From DATBRV01 sp036560145 (lineage in GTDB: Bacteria; Myxococcota_A; UBA9160; SMWR01): 64,000 bases of DNA. The stretch covers positions 159,919 to 223,918 of the forward strand of contig DATBRV010000062.1 in the NCBI GenBank assembly GCA_036560145.1, given 5' to 3'. Numbering within the stretch: the first letter of the stretch is position 1; each line of letters opens with the position of its first letter. The position numbers were made by a program, and so were the translations under genes. Shown here piece after piece: positions 25,399-33,259 of the stretch. The notes beneath the pieces are model-generated. The model did no database searches. It saw only the letters and a program-made list of their open reading frames with translations, and had not been told where the DNA came from.

Positions 25399-26115
25399 AT
25401 GCCGCGATCCCCGAGCCTGCCGGCCGCGGCGCTGAACGTTCGAATCTCCCTTCTCCTCTGCCTGCTTGCCGTCCCTGGCTGCGCGGTCTTCCGATCGCCG
25501 TCGAACGGCTTGCCTCCGCCGCCGGAGCAGGAGGTGACCTACCACCTGCTCTCGGGCGATCACATCCTCGTGAAGCTCATCTACACACCCGAGCTGAGCG
25601 AGCAGGTCGTGGTCCGCCCCGACGGCGTGATCAGCGTGCCCCTGGTGGGTGAGATCCAGGCCGCTGGGCGCACACCGGAGGCGCTCGCCCTCGATCTCCA
25701 GGAGCGTTTCGCGAAGTTCCTGGCCAAGCCCGACGTGTCGGTCGTGATCCGCAGCTTCGGAGGGCAACGCGTCTACGTGGGAGGGGAAGTCGTGATGCCG
25801 CGGATGCTGCCGCTCGACGCCTCCACCACCGTGGCCGACGCCGTCTTCGCCGCCGGCGGCCTGCGCGAGACCGCCTGCCTCGACAGCGTGATCCTGCTGC
25901 GCCGCGGCAAGAGCCCCGGCGAGTTCCAGGCCTTCCGCGTGAACCTCGAGGAGGGCCTGTTCGGCCGCGCCCCGCTGCCGGAGCTCCAGCCCTACGACGT
26001 GGTGTTCGTGCCCAAGTCCCGCATCGCGCAGGTGAATCAGTACGTCGAGATGTACGTCAACCGGATCATCCCGCACGCCGTGAGCTTCGGCGCCACGTGG
26101 ATCGGCGGGCTCTAG
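25399..26115 (+). CDS. Wza-like polysaccharide export lipoprotein (copy 2)
   Basis: A 238-residue protein from the ATG at 25399. The signal peptide ends in the lipobox LAVPGC. The polysaccharide-export domain is clear (YHLLSGDHILVKLIYTPEL, VVRPDGVISVPLVGEIQAAG), then the SLBB domain (RVYVGGEVVMPRMLPL). The C-terminus (RIAQVNQYVEMYVNRIIPHAV) resembles the membrane-spanning helix region of Wza. Together with the copy at 16006-16839 the island has two outer-membrane exporters. They may serve two glycans or form alternative channels. It is the first gene of the plus-strand operon and is followed closely by the epimerase gene. Confidence 0.88.
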   Translation: MPRSPSLPAAALNVRISLLLCLLAVPGCAVFRSPSNGLPPPPEQEVTYHLLSGDHILVKLIYTPELSEQVVVRPDGVISVPLVGEIQAAGRTPEALALDLQERFAKFLAKPDVSVVIRSFGGQRVYVGGEVVMPRMLPLDASTTVADAVFAAGGLRETACLDSVILLRRGKSPGEFQAFRVNLEEGLFGRAPLPELQPYDVVFVPKSRIAQVNQYVEMYVNRIIPHAVSFGATWIGGL

Positions 26116-27053
26116 AGCCTGCTTTGACCGGGAGCATCCTCATCACCGGCGCCGGAGGCTTTCTCGGCACGCCGCTCGTGCACCGGCTGGGCGAGGAGGG
26201 GCGGCGCACCCTGGCGCTCGGACGGGGGCTCGAGCCCGCTGCGCAGGGCTCGGTGCGACGGATCGCCGGCGGTGTCGGCGACGCTGCGGACCTGAGGCGT
26301 CTGCTCGACGAGGAGGCGGTGACGGCGGTCGTGCATCTCTCGGCCCACCCGGATGCGCCGCTCGCCCAGGCCCGGCGCATCTTCGAGGCCAACCTCGGAG
26401 GTACACTTCGGGTGCTCAGCGCCGCGCGCGAGGCGCGCCGGCCACCCCACGTGGTGCTCGCGAGCTCGATCAAGGTCTACGGACGGGCCGCGGAGATGCC
26501 GCTGCGCGAGTCCACTCCGGAGGCGCCCACGTCTGCCTACGCGGTGGCGAAGGCGGCGGCGGACCGGATCGGACTCCTCTTCCACGAGCAGGCGGGCGTG
26601 CCCGTGACCGTGCTGCGCCTCTCCCAGGTGTACGGTCCGGGGCAGCCTCCGGGCATGCTGGTGCAACAGCTCGTCGAGGCCGCGCGGTCCGGGAAGACCC
26701 TCGACATGACCTCGGGTGAACAGACCCGCGATCTCCTCTTCGTCGATGATGCGGTCGACGCATTCGTGCGTGCCCTGGATCGCCCGGAGCGGGCGGGCCG
26801 CGTGCTGAACGTGGGAACGGGCGTGGAGACACGCCTGTGCGACCTGGCGCAGCGGTTCCACGAGCTCGTCCCCAGCGCCCCCCGCCCGCGGATCGGGGCG
26901 ATCCCCTATCGAGACGGCGAGCTGTGGCGTCAGGTCGTGGATCCCGCCACGGCGCGGACCGAGCTCGGCTTCACGGCCCGGGTCGCGCTCGACGAGGGGC
27001 TGCGGCGGACGCTGGAGGCGGCCCTGCGGACGGAGGCGCCCGGAGATGGCTGA
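26097..27053 (+). CDS. NAD-dependent sugar epimerase/reductase (extended SDR)
   Basis: A 318-residue protein. The Rossmann motif SILITGAGGFLGTPLVHRL opens it; the catalytic Ser and YxxxK are in LASSIKVYG and SAYAVAKAAADRI; RLSQVYGPGQPPG and TRDLLFVDDAVDAF follow. The GTG at 26097 overlaps the Wza gene by 19 bases. A TTG at 26124, immediately before the Rossmann motif, is also possible. It probably acts on a nucleotide-linked 4-keto sugar. Its stop overlaps the start of the RmlC-like gene by 8 bases, which suggests consecutive steps of one pathway. The exact product cannot be assigned. Confidence 0.78.
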   Translation: MDRRALEPALTGSILITGAGGFLGTPLVHRLGEEGRRTLALGRGLEPAAQGSVRRIAGGVGDAADLRRLLDEEAVTAVVHLSAHPDAPLAQARRIFEANLGGTLRVLSAAREARRPPHVVLASSIKVYGRAAEMPLRESTPEAPTSAYAVAKAAADRIGLLFHEQAGVPVTVLRLSQVYGPGQPPGMLVQQLVEAARSGKTLDMTSGEQTRDLLFVDDAVDAFVRALDRPERAGRVLNVGTGVETRLCDLAQRFHELVPSAPRPRIGAIPYRDGELWRQVVDPATARTELGFTARVALDEGLRRTLEAALRTEAPGDG

Positions 27054-27492
27054 CGCGCGGCTTCCGCCCCGAGTCACGGTCCGCCCCCTGCGTCTTCTGC
27101 CCGACGAGCGAGGCAGCCTGCTCAAGGTGCTGATGCGCCAGCAGCTCCCCGAGCCGGCCCGCTTCGGCGAGATCTATCTCACGACCGCGGTGCGCGGAGC
27201 CACCCGGGGCCTCCACTACCACGAGCGCTCCCACGAGTGGTTCTGCGTGGTGGCCGGGAGCCTTCGCATCTGGCTCCAGGAGCTCGACCCCGCGCCCGAA
27301 GCCGTCTGCCGCCTCGAGCTCTCCGCGGACGAGCCGTGCCTCGTGCACGTGCCGCCGCGCATCGCCCACGCCTTCGAGAACCACGCCTGCGACCGCGCGG
27401 TGATGCTCGCCTACGCGGACCGCCCCTACGATCCGGAAGACACGGACACCTTCGCCCACTCGTTTCCGGTGCGCGAACAGGAAGGAGCCTAG
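27046..27492 (+). CDS. RmlC-like dTDP-sugar 3,5-epimerase / ketoisomerase family cupin
   Basis: A 148-residue cupin. The pattern RGLHYHERSHEWFCVVAGSLRIWLQE matches the active-site strand of RmlC and WxcM/FdtA-like sugar epimerases, where the His of RGLHxH is the base. VHVPPRIAHAFEN matches the second cupin motif. The sequence is shorter than typical RmlC (about 180), so it may be a sugar isomerase rather than a true dTDP-4-keto-6-deoxyglucose 3,5-epimerase. It overlaps the epimerase gene by 8 bases and is followed after 3 bases by an exported glycosidase gene. It fits a deoxysugar route with RfbF and RfbG. Confidence 0.75.
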   Translation: MADARLPPRVTVRPLRLLPDERGSLLKVLMRQQLPEPARFGEIYLTTAVRGATRGLHYHERSHEWFCVVAGSLRIWLQELDPAPEAVCRLELSADEPCLVHVPPRIAHAFENHACDRAVMLAYADRPYDPEDTDTFAHSFPVREQEGA

Positions 27493-27495
27493 AGC

Positions 27496-29115
27496 ATGCG
27501 ACTCCGGCAACCCGCCCTCACGCTTCTCTTCGCACTCTGCCTCGGGGCCGATGATTGCGATACCCCGGACGGCCGGGTGAACGAGCCGGCCCCGGGCCCC
27601 TTCGCCGCCGAGGGCGCGCGCTACCTGCCGCTCGAGGTGGGACGCCGCTGGGTGCTCCGCTCGCAGCGGGTGGATGCGCCCGTGCGGGTCGAGGTGATGC
27701 GCCGCGAGGGCGATGCCTTCGTGCTCGAATTCGAGAACCCCTGGTCCTTCCACGAATACCGCGTGGTCGAGCGAGGGGGCCGCATCCAGCGCCTCGACCG
27801 CGACGCGGGGGCGCCCAAGGCCGACGGCCCGGCGCTGCTCTTCGACTTCTCCGCCAGCCAGGGCACGCGCTGGAGCAACGCCCTCGGCAGCATGGAGCTC
27901 GCCGACCGCAATGCCGCGGTCGACACCTCGGCCGGCCGCATCGCCGGGGCGGTGCGCATTCGGCAGAAGAATCTCGCCGGCGACGTGCTCTCCTGGACCT
28001 TCGCCAGGGACGTTGGCCTCGTGCAGTTCGGCGAGGGCGACTGGGCCTTCCAGCTCGACCGCGAGGCCTCCCAGCTCACCGGGGGAAGTCCGTCCCCCGC
28101 GCCGCCCCCGCCGCCTGCCCAGGCGCGTCCACCCGGCGGCGACCGCGTGCTTCTCGGGCTGGCCGCAACGCTGCCGGCGAACCAGCCCTACACCGTGCGC
28201 AACCGGATCGCGCGCTTCGAGACGACGCTCGAGGCGGGTGTCAGCTTCGTGTACCTGAGCCCCAAGTGGGACGAGCTCGAGCCGCGCAAGGGGCGCTACG
28301 ACTTCGACGAGGTGGACTTCTGGGTCGCCCAGGCCCGCCGCCACGGCGTGCCCATCGTCTTGAATCTGCGCATCGTCGACACCGGACAGCTACCCCGCCC
28401 GTCCGATCTGCGCGGTGACGACTGGGACGAGCCCGAGCTGCGCGGGCGGCTTCTCGCGTTGATCGACGCCCTCGTGCCCCGGCTCGAGGGATCGGTCAGC
28501 TGGTTCCTCGTGGGCAACGAGATCTCGGCCTACTTCGGTCAGCGCCCGGGCGAAGCGCACGCCTACACGGAGCTCTGGAAGGCCGCGGCTGTCCGGATCC
28601 GGGCGCTCGTGCCCGGGGCGCGGGTGAGCGCCAGCGTCACGTTCGACGGACTCGACGTGCTCCGGGGTCCGCTGCGGGAGCTCGACGAGGCGATCGACTA
28701 CCTCGCCCTCACGTACTACCCCCTGCGAAGCGACTTTACGATGCGCCTCCCCCGCGACGTTCCCAGCGACTTCGCGGCCATCGAGCGGGCTGCCGGGAAC
28801 CGCAAGATCCTGTTGCAGGAGGTCGGGTACTCCTCGTCGCCGGTCAACCGCAGCTCGCCGGAGCAGCAGGCGGAGTTCTACTCGCTCGTCTTCGACCAGC
28901 TCGGGCAGCGCTCCTCGCGCATCGCGGCGGCGAACTTCCTGTGGATGTCGGATCTCTCGGACGAGCTCGTCGAGGAGTTCGGGCGCTACTACAAGCTCCC
29001 GAACGTCGCCGCCTTCAAGGCCTACCTGAAGTATCTCGGGTTGTTCGACGACCGGGACCGGCCCAAGCCGGCCTGGGAGGTGTTTCGCAGCCGGGGACCC
29101 GCCCTCGGCCGCTGA
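27496..29115 (+). CDS. Exported clan GH-A-like glycoside hydrolase
   Basis: A 539-residue protein with an N-terminal signal (TLLFALCLGADD). The N-terminal domain (30-190) is beta-rich. A Pro-rich linker (SPAPPPPPAQARPP) leads to a TIM-barrel domain. The barrel has FVYLSPKWDELEPRKGRYDF, as in GH10/GH42/GH53-type enzymes, a GNEISAYF motif (candidate acid/base Glu342) and ILLQEVGYSSS (candidate nucleophile Glu442). NE after strand 4 and E after strand 7 are the clan GH-A signature. The family number is uncertain. In this setting it may cleave or edit the exported polysaccharide, as seen for glycosidases in other EPS operons. It lies three bases after the RmlC-like gene. Confidence 0.72.
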   Translation: MRLRQPALTLLFALCLGADDCDTPDGRVNEPAPGPFAAEGARYLPLEVGRRWVLRSQRVDAPVRVEVMRREGDAFVLEFENPWSFHEYRVVERGGRIQRLDRDAGAPKADGPALLFDFSASQGTRWSNALGSMELADRNAAVDTSAGRIAGAVRIRQKNLAGDVLSWTFARDVGLVQFGEGDWAFQLDREASQLTGGSPSPAPPPPPAQARPPGGDRVLLGLAATLPANQPYTVRNRIARFETTLEAGVSFVYLSPKWDELEPRKGRYDFDEVDFWVAQARRHGVPIVLNLRIVDTGQLPRPSDLRGDDWDEPELRGRLLALIDALVPRLEGSVSWFLVGNEISAYFGQRPGEAHAYTELWKAAAVRIRALVPGARVSASVTFDGLDVLRGPLRELDEAIDYLALTYYPLRSDFTMRLPRDVPSDFAAIERAAGNRKILLQEVGYSSSPVNRSSPEQQAEFYSLVFDQLGQRSSRIAAANFLWMSDLSDELVEEFGRYYKLPNVAAFKAYLKYLGLFDDRDRPKPAWEVFRSRGPALGR

Positions 29116-29223
29116 CGCGGATCGGGGTCGGCCTTGGAGGGGATGCAAAACCCCGGGAATTCCCGCCCCGCCCTGTGTCACACTGGTGTTCCGGGTGGTG
29201 GGGTTGCTGCTGGAGGTGAGCTG

Positions 29224-30018
29224 ATGCGGCCTGCCGACGTCCCCGTGGTGATCCTGTGCGGAGGGCTCGGAACCCGCCTGCGCGAAGAGACGGAGACCCG
29301 CCCCAAGCCGATGGTCGAGATCGGCCACGCGCCGATCCTCTGGCACATCATGAAGATCTACGGCCACCACGGCTTCCGTAAGTTCGTGCTGTGCCTCGGG
29401 TACAAGGGTCACGTCGTCAAGCAGTTCTTCCGCGAGTTCGAGATCTGGGGCAAGGACTTCACCATGGAGTTCAGCCAGGATGGCGGCCACATCGAGCACC
29501 GCAACACGCGGCCCGGGGAACCCTGGGAAGTGACCCTGTGCGAGACCGGCCCGGACACCATGACCGGCGGCCGCATCTTCCGCATCCAGCAGTACATCAA
29601 GAACGACGTCTTCATGGCGACCTACGGCGATGGGGTCGGCGACGTCGATCTCACGGCGGAGCTGGGCTTCCACCTGGCGCACGGCAAGGTGGCCACCCTG
29701 ACGGCCATCAATCCGCCGTCGCGCTTCGGCGTCCTCGATCTCGGCGACCACGACCAGGTCAGTCGGTTCCGCGAGAAAGCGCAGCACGACAACTGGGTGA
29801 ACGGCGGCTTCTACGTCTTCCACCGACGCGTGTTCGACTACCTCGATCCCGATTGCGTCCTGGAGCAGGCGCCGCTCGAGCGACTGAGTCAGGACGGCGA
29901 GCTGGTGGCGATGCGCCACCGCGGCTGCTGGTATCCGATGGACACCTATCGGGACTACCAGGAGCTGAATCGTCTCTGGGCCGAGGGCCAGGCCGGATGG
30001 AAGATCTGGGATCTCTGA
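29224..30018 (+). CDS. rfbF: Glucose-1-phosphate cytidylyltransferase
   Basis: A 264-residue nucleotidyltransferase from the ATG at 29224, which has GGAGGTGA close upstream. The active-site opening is ILCGGLGTRLREET, then RPKPMVEIGHAPILWHIMKIY, nearly identical in pattern to Salmonella RfbF. TYGDGVGDVDL (metal-binding Asp) and WVNGGFYVFHRRVFDYL follow. It makes CDP-glucose from CTP and glucose-1-phosphate, the substrate of the RfbG-like enzyme encoded on the opposite strand. About 110 bases separate it from the glycosidase gene, and the GT4 gene overlaps its end by 22 bases. This is one of the most certain assignments in the island. Confidence 0.92.
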   Translation: MRPADVPVVILCGGLGTRLREETETRPKPMVEIGHAPILWHIMKIYGHHGFRKFVLCLGYKGHVVKQFFREFEIWGKDFTMEFSQDGGHIEHRNTRPGEPWEVTLCETGPDTMTGGRIFRIQQYIKNDVFMATYGDGVGDVDLTAELGFHLAHGKVATLTAINPPSRFGVLDLGDHDQVSRFREKAQHDNWVNGGFYVFHRRVFDYLDPDCVLEQAPLERLSQDGELVAMRHRGCWYPMDTYRDYQELNRLWAEGQAGWKIWDL

Positions 30019-31178
30019 GCCCGGCGCTCGCGAGCGAGACGCGCGCGCCCATCACGGTCCTGCACCTGCTGCATACGGTGGCCTACGGCGGGGTGGAGAC
30101 CGCGCTTCTCGGCTGGATCGGCCGCATGGATCCCGAGCGCTTCCGGGTCCACCTGATGTGCTTCGCCAACCCCGACGGCTCGGAACGACCGTTCGTCGAG
30201 GCAGCCGAGCGCCTTGGACACGAGGTGTCGACCTTGCGCTGGAGCCGGCGCAAGCCGGTGCTTCGCTGTGCACGCGAGCTCGCCCGCCGCGTCCGCGAGC
30301 TCGGCGTCGACGTGCTGCACACCCACAACACCTATGCCGATTGCGTCGGGGCGGTCACCCGGCTCTTGGTTCCCGTTCGGACCGTGACCACGCTCTACGT
30401 CTGGACGAACCTGGGTTTCAAGCGCAAGGCCCTGCAGTGGATCAACCAGCGGGTGATTCGCGGCTACGACCAGATCTCGGCGCACTGCGAAGAGACCCAC
30501 CGGCAAACGGTGGAACGGGGCTTCCGGCCCGAGGAGCTCAAGACGCTCATCTGCGGCTTCGAAGCGGAGGTTCCCGAGCTCGGACCCGGGGAGCGCAGCC
30601 GGCTGCGGCGGGCCCGGGGCGTCGCCGACGACGAGGTGTTGCTCGCGAACGTGGCCCGCTTCTATCCCGAGAAGGCCCAGGACGACCTGCTGCGCAGCTT
30701 CGCCGAGATCCACCGCCAGGAGCCGCGGACTCGCCTCTGGATGATCGGCGTGGGTCCGCTCGAGGCCAGGTTGCACGCGCTATGCACGCGGCTCGGACTC
30801 GACGACGCCGTGGACTGGCTCGGCTTCGACCGGGACCTGATGACGACCCTCGCGTTGGTCGACGTGCAGGTACACCCCAGCCACGTCGAGGGCGTGCCCC
30901 TCGCCATCTGCTCGGGCATGGCGGCCGGCCTGGCGATCGTGGGCTCGAACGTGGGCGGCATGTCCGAGGTGCTGAAGACCGGAAGCACGGGGATACTCGT
31001 GCCCCCGCGTGACCTGCCGGCCTTCGAGCGCGAGGTGCTGCGACTGGTGCGCGACGAGGGCGAGCGACGCCGCCTCGGCGCGGAAGCACGGCGATTCATC
31101 GAGACCGAGTACTCGCTCGACACCGCAGTGGCCCGGGTGGAAGCGACCTACGAAGAGGTCGTGGGGCGGTGCGGCTAG
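29997..31178 (+). CDS. Family 4 glycosyltransferase
   Basis: A 393-residue GT-B fold enzyme from the ATG at 29997, overlapping the RfbF end by 22 bases. It begins ITVLHLLHTVAYGGVETALL, a typical GT4 N-domain with the GG loop. The C-domain has LLANVARFYPEKAQDDLL and the donor-binding EGVPLAICSGMAAGLAIVGSNVGG. It should add a sugar, with retention, to the growing lipid-linked repeat unit. The donor cannot be assigned. The next GT4 gene starts with a GTG ten bases before this stop, so the two are probably made together. Confidence 0.88.
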   Translation: MEDLGSLSPALASETRAPITVLHLLHTVAYGGVETALLGWIGRMDPERFRVHLMCFANPDGSERPFVEAAERLGHEVSTLRWSRRKPVLRCARELARRVRELGVDVLHTHNTYADCVGAVTRLLVPVRTVTTLYVWTNLGFKRKALQWINQRVIRGYDQISAHCEETHRQTVERGFRPEELKTLICGFEAEVPELGPGERSRLRRARGVADDEVLLANVARFYPEKAQDDLLRSFAEIHRQEPRTRLWMIGVGPLEARLHALCTRLGLDDAVDWLGFDRDLMTTLALVDVQVHPSHVEGVPLAICSGMAAGLAIVGSNVGGMSEVLKTGSTGILVPPRDLPAFEREVLRLVRDEGERRRLGAEARRFIETEYSLDTAVARVEATYEEVVGRCG

Positions 31179-32290
31179 GCATCTTCCCGATGCAGCTCGG
31201 ACGGCGCGCCGGGGGACCCGAGACCTACGAAGCGTCTCTGCTTCCCGAGCTCGTGGACCTCGCGCCCGAGAGCTCCTTCACGATCTACTGCTTGAGCGCC
31301 CAGGCCGCCGCCGCCGCCCCTGGCGGGCGCCCGCACGTGCGCACACGCGTGCTGCGCCCGCGCAGCCGCTGGCTCAGCATTCCGCTCTCGCTCCCCTGGC
31401 GCAGCTGGCGCGACGGCATCGACCTCCTGCACGCGACCTTCATCCCGCCGCCCGTCTCGCCGGTGCCCTACGTCTTCACCATGCACGACGTGAGCATGTT
31501 CGAGCACCCCGAGTTCTACCCGAGCGCCATCCGGTTCCGGCTCACGCGTTTGATCGAGCGCGGACTGCGGCGGGCCCGCGTGGTTCTGTGCATCTCCGAG
31601 CACTGTCGACGGTCGGTGCTGGAGCGTTTCGATCTGGATCCGGAGCGTCTGCTCGTCGCACATCATGGCGTGTCTCCGCGCTTCCAGCCGGTGGCCGACG
31701 CCGCGGAACGCGCCGCCGTGCTGAAGCGGCTCGGGGTGGAGCCGCCCTACCTGCTGCACGTGGGAAAGTACGAGCCGCGCAAGAACCTGCCGCGCCTCCT
31801 CGATGCCTTCGCGCGGGTGGCGAGCGGAAGCGGAGCTGGCGTGAGCCTCGTTCTGGCCGGCAAGCCCGTCTGGCGGGACCCCAGCGTGGCGCACGCGATC
31901 GCCCGGCTCGGACTCGCGAAGCGGGTGGTCGAGCTCGGCCACGTCGCGGACGAAGACCTGCCCGCGCTGTACACGGAGGCCCTGGCGTTCGTCTTCCCCA
32001 CGCTCTGGGAGGGCTTCGGCCTGCCCATCCTCGAGGCGATGGCCTGTGGCGCCCCGGTCGTCGCGTCCAGCACGACATCGCTTCCCGAAGTGGCCGGAGA
32101 CGCTGCGCTGCTCGTGGATCCCGAGTCCGTCGAGGCTCTCGCGGCGGCCCTGGAGCGCATTCTCGACGAGCCCGCGCTCCGAGACGCGCTGCGCCAGCGC
32201 GGCGCCGCCCGCGCGGCTGCGTTCAGCTGGCGCAGGAGCGCCGAGGCGACGCTCGCGGCCTACCGCACCGCGCTCGGAGTCCAGCGATAG
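31169..32290 (+). CDS. Family 4 glycosyltransferase
   Basis: A 373-residue GT-B enzyme starting with a GTG that overlaps the preceding GT4 gene. It opens RLGIFPMQLGRRAGGPETYE and has VFTMHDVSMFEHPEFY, YLLHVGKYEPRKNLPRLLDAF and the donor-site motif LWEGFGLPILEAMACGAPVVAS. These are strong hallmarks of mannosyltransferase-like GT4 enzymes of O-antigen clusters. It is likely cytosolic and peripheral. It is followed by a short AT-richer gap (32291-32473) holding a possible 36-codon reading frame, and then the initiating sugar transferase. Confidence 0.9.
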   Translation: MRLGIFPMQLGRRAGGPETYEASLLPELVDLAPESSFTIYCLSAQAAAAAPGGRPHVRTRVLRPRSRWLSIPLSLPWRSWRDGIDLLHATFIPPPVSPVPYVFTMHDVSMFEHPEFYPSAIRFRLTRLIERGLRRARVVLCISEHCRRSVLERFDLDPERLLVAHHGVSPRFQPVADAAERAAVLKRLGVEPPYLLHVGKYEPRKNLPRLLDAFARVASGSGAGVSLVLAGKPVWRDPSVAHAIARLGLAKRVVELGHVADEDLPALYTEALAFVFPTLWEGFGLPILEAMACGAPVVASSTTSLPEVAGDAALLVDPESVEALAAALERILDEPALRDALRQRGAARAAAFSWRRSAEATLAAYRTALGVQR

Positions 32291-32351
32291 GCCGCTCCCG
32301 ATACCATGCCGCCCCAGTTGCGGTCGCCGTCGGGCCTGCAGGAACCGGCAC

Positions 32352-32462
32352 ATGACTCAAACCCTTGGAATCACGATTCTTCTTGTCGGGGGACCGATCT
32401 TGGTGTTAATGATCGTCGTTGGTGTTCCGTCCGAGGTCCTCCGAGTGACCTTCTGCTGGTAA
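32352..32462 (+). CDS. Possible 36-residue single-span membrane peptide
   Basis: A short frame, ATG at 32352 to a TAA stop, encodes 36 residues with a hydrophobic core (TILLVGGPILVLMIVVGV) and a C-terminal VTFCW. The stretch is visibly less GC-rich than its neighbours and uses codons such as TTA, CTT and ATT that are rare around it. It sits between the second GT4 gene and the sugar transferase gene. Only a weak AGGA lies upstream. It might be a small membrane protein or simply AT-richer non-coding DNA. Confidence 0.3.
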   Translation: MTQTLGITILLVGGPILVLMIVVGVPSEVLRVTFCW

Positions 32463-32473
32463 TCCTCTGCTGA

Positions 32474-33256
32474 GTGGGAAACGCGGTGGCGCTGAGACGG
32501 GAAGCAGAACACGCCGAGTCGTCCCGTCGGGGCGCGGACCTTTCCATGACGCTCCGGCAACCGCTGGAGGGCGCTCCGACGCTCGCGGAGATCGTGCGGC
32601 GCATCCTCGACGTCACCCTCGCGTCGATGATGTTGCTGGCCACTGCGCCGCTCATGCTGGCGATTGCGATCCTGATCAAGCTCGATTCACCCGGGCCGGT
32701 CCTCTTCTTCCAGAGGCGAATGACCCGGTGCCGCCGCTCGCGTTCCTCCGGCCCGCTCCCGCCCGAGGTAGATCGCCGGGCGAACGAGATCGCCGGGCGG
32801 CCTTTCCAGTTCGTGAAGTTCCGCACCATGCACGTGGACGCGCGCGAGCGCTTCCCGGAACTCTACTGCTACAGCTACTCCGACGCGGAGATCGAGAAGG
32901 TCCGATTCAAGCTGCCTGATGATCCGCGCGTCACGCGCTTCGGCGCCCGGCTTCGCCGCACGAGCCTCGACGAGCTTCCGAACTTCTGGAACGTGCTGGT
33001 CGGCGACATGACGCTGGTGGGGCCGCGCCCGGAGATCCCGGAGATGAGCCGGTACTACGGACCGCGGGAGCGGTTCAAGTTCAGCGTGAAGGCCGGCGTG
33101 ACCGGGCCTGCACAGGTGAGCGGGCGGGGCTGGCTGACCTTCCGCGAGACACAGGCGTGCGACATCGCCTACGTGCGCGAGCGATCGCTCGCGTACGACC
33201 TCTGGCTCTTGCGGGAGACGTTTCGTTCGGTCCTCAAGCGAAGAGGAGCGTTCTAG
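32474..33256 (+). CDS. Initiating sugar-phosphate transferase (monotopic phosphoglycosyl transferase)
   Basis: A 260-residue bacterial sugar transferase of the WcaJ/RfbP catalytic-domain type. One hydrophobic re-entrant helix (VTLASMMLLATAPLMLAIAILI) precedes the catalytic part: DSPGPVLFFQ, FVKFRTM, then LRRTSLDELPNFWNVLVGDMTLVGPRPEIP. It transfers sugar-1-phosphate onto undecaprenyl phosphate, the first step of repeat-unit synthesis. The N-terminal membrane domain of long WcaJ proteins is absent. An unusual basic and Pro-rich insert (RRMTRCRRSRSSGPLPPEVD) separates FFQ from FVKFRTM. It is followed three bases later by the giant BNR protein gene. Confidence 0.9.
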   Translation: MGNAVALRREAEHAESSRRGADLSMTLRQPLEGAPTLAEIVRRILDVTLASMMLLATAPLMLAIAILIKLDSPGPVLFFQRRMTRCRRSRSSGPLPPEVDRRANEIAGRPFQFVKFRTMHVDARERFPELYCYSYSDAEIEKVRFKLPDDPRVTRFGARLRRTSLDELPNFWNVLVGDMTLVGPRPEIPEMSRYYGPRERFKFSVKAGVTGPAQVSGRGWLTFRETQACDIAYVRERSLAYDLWLLRETFRSVLKRRGAF

Positions 33257-33259
33257 CGC

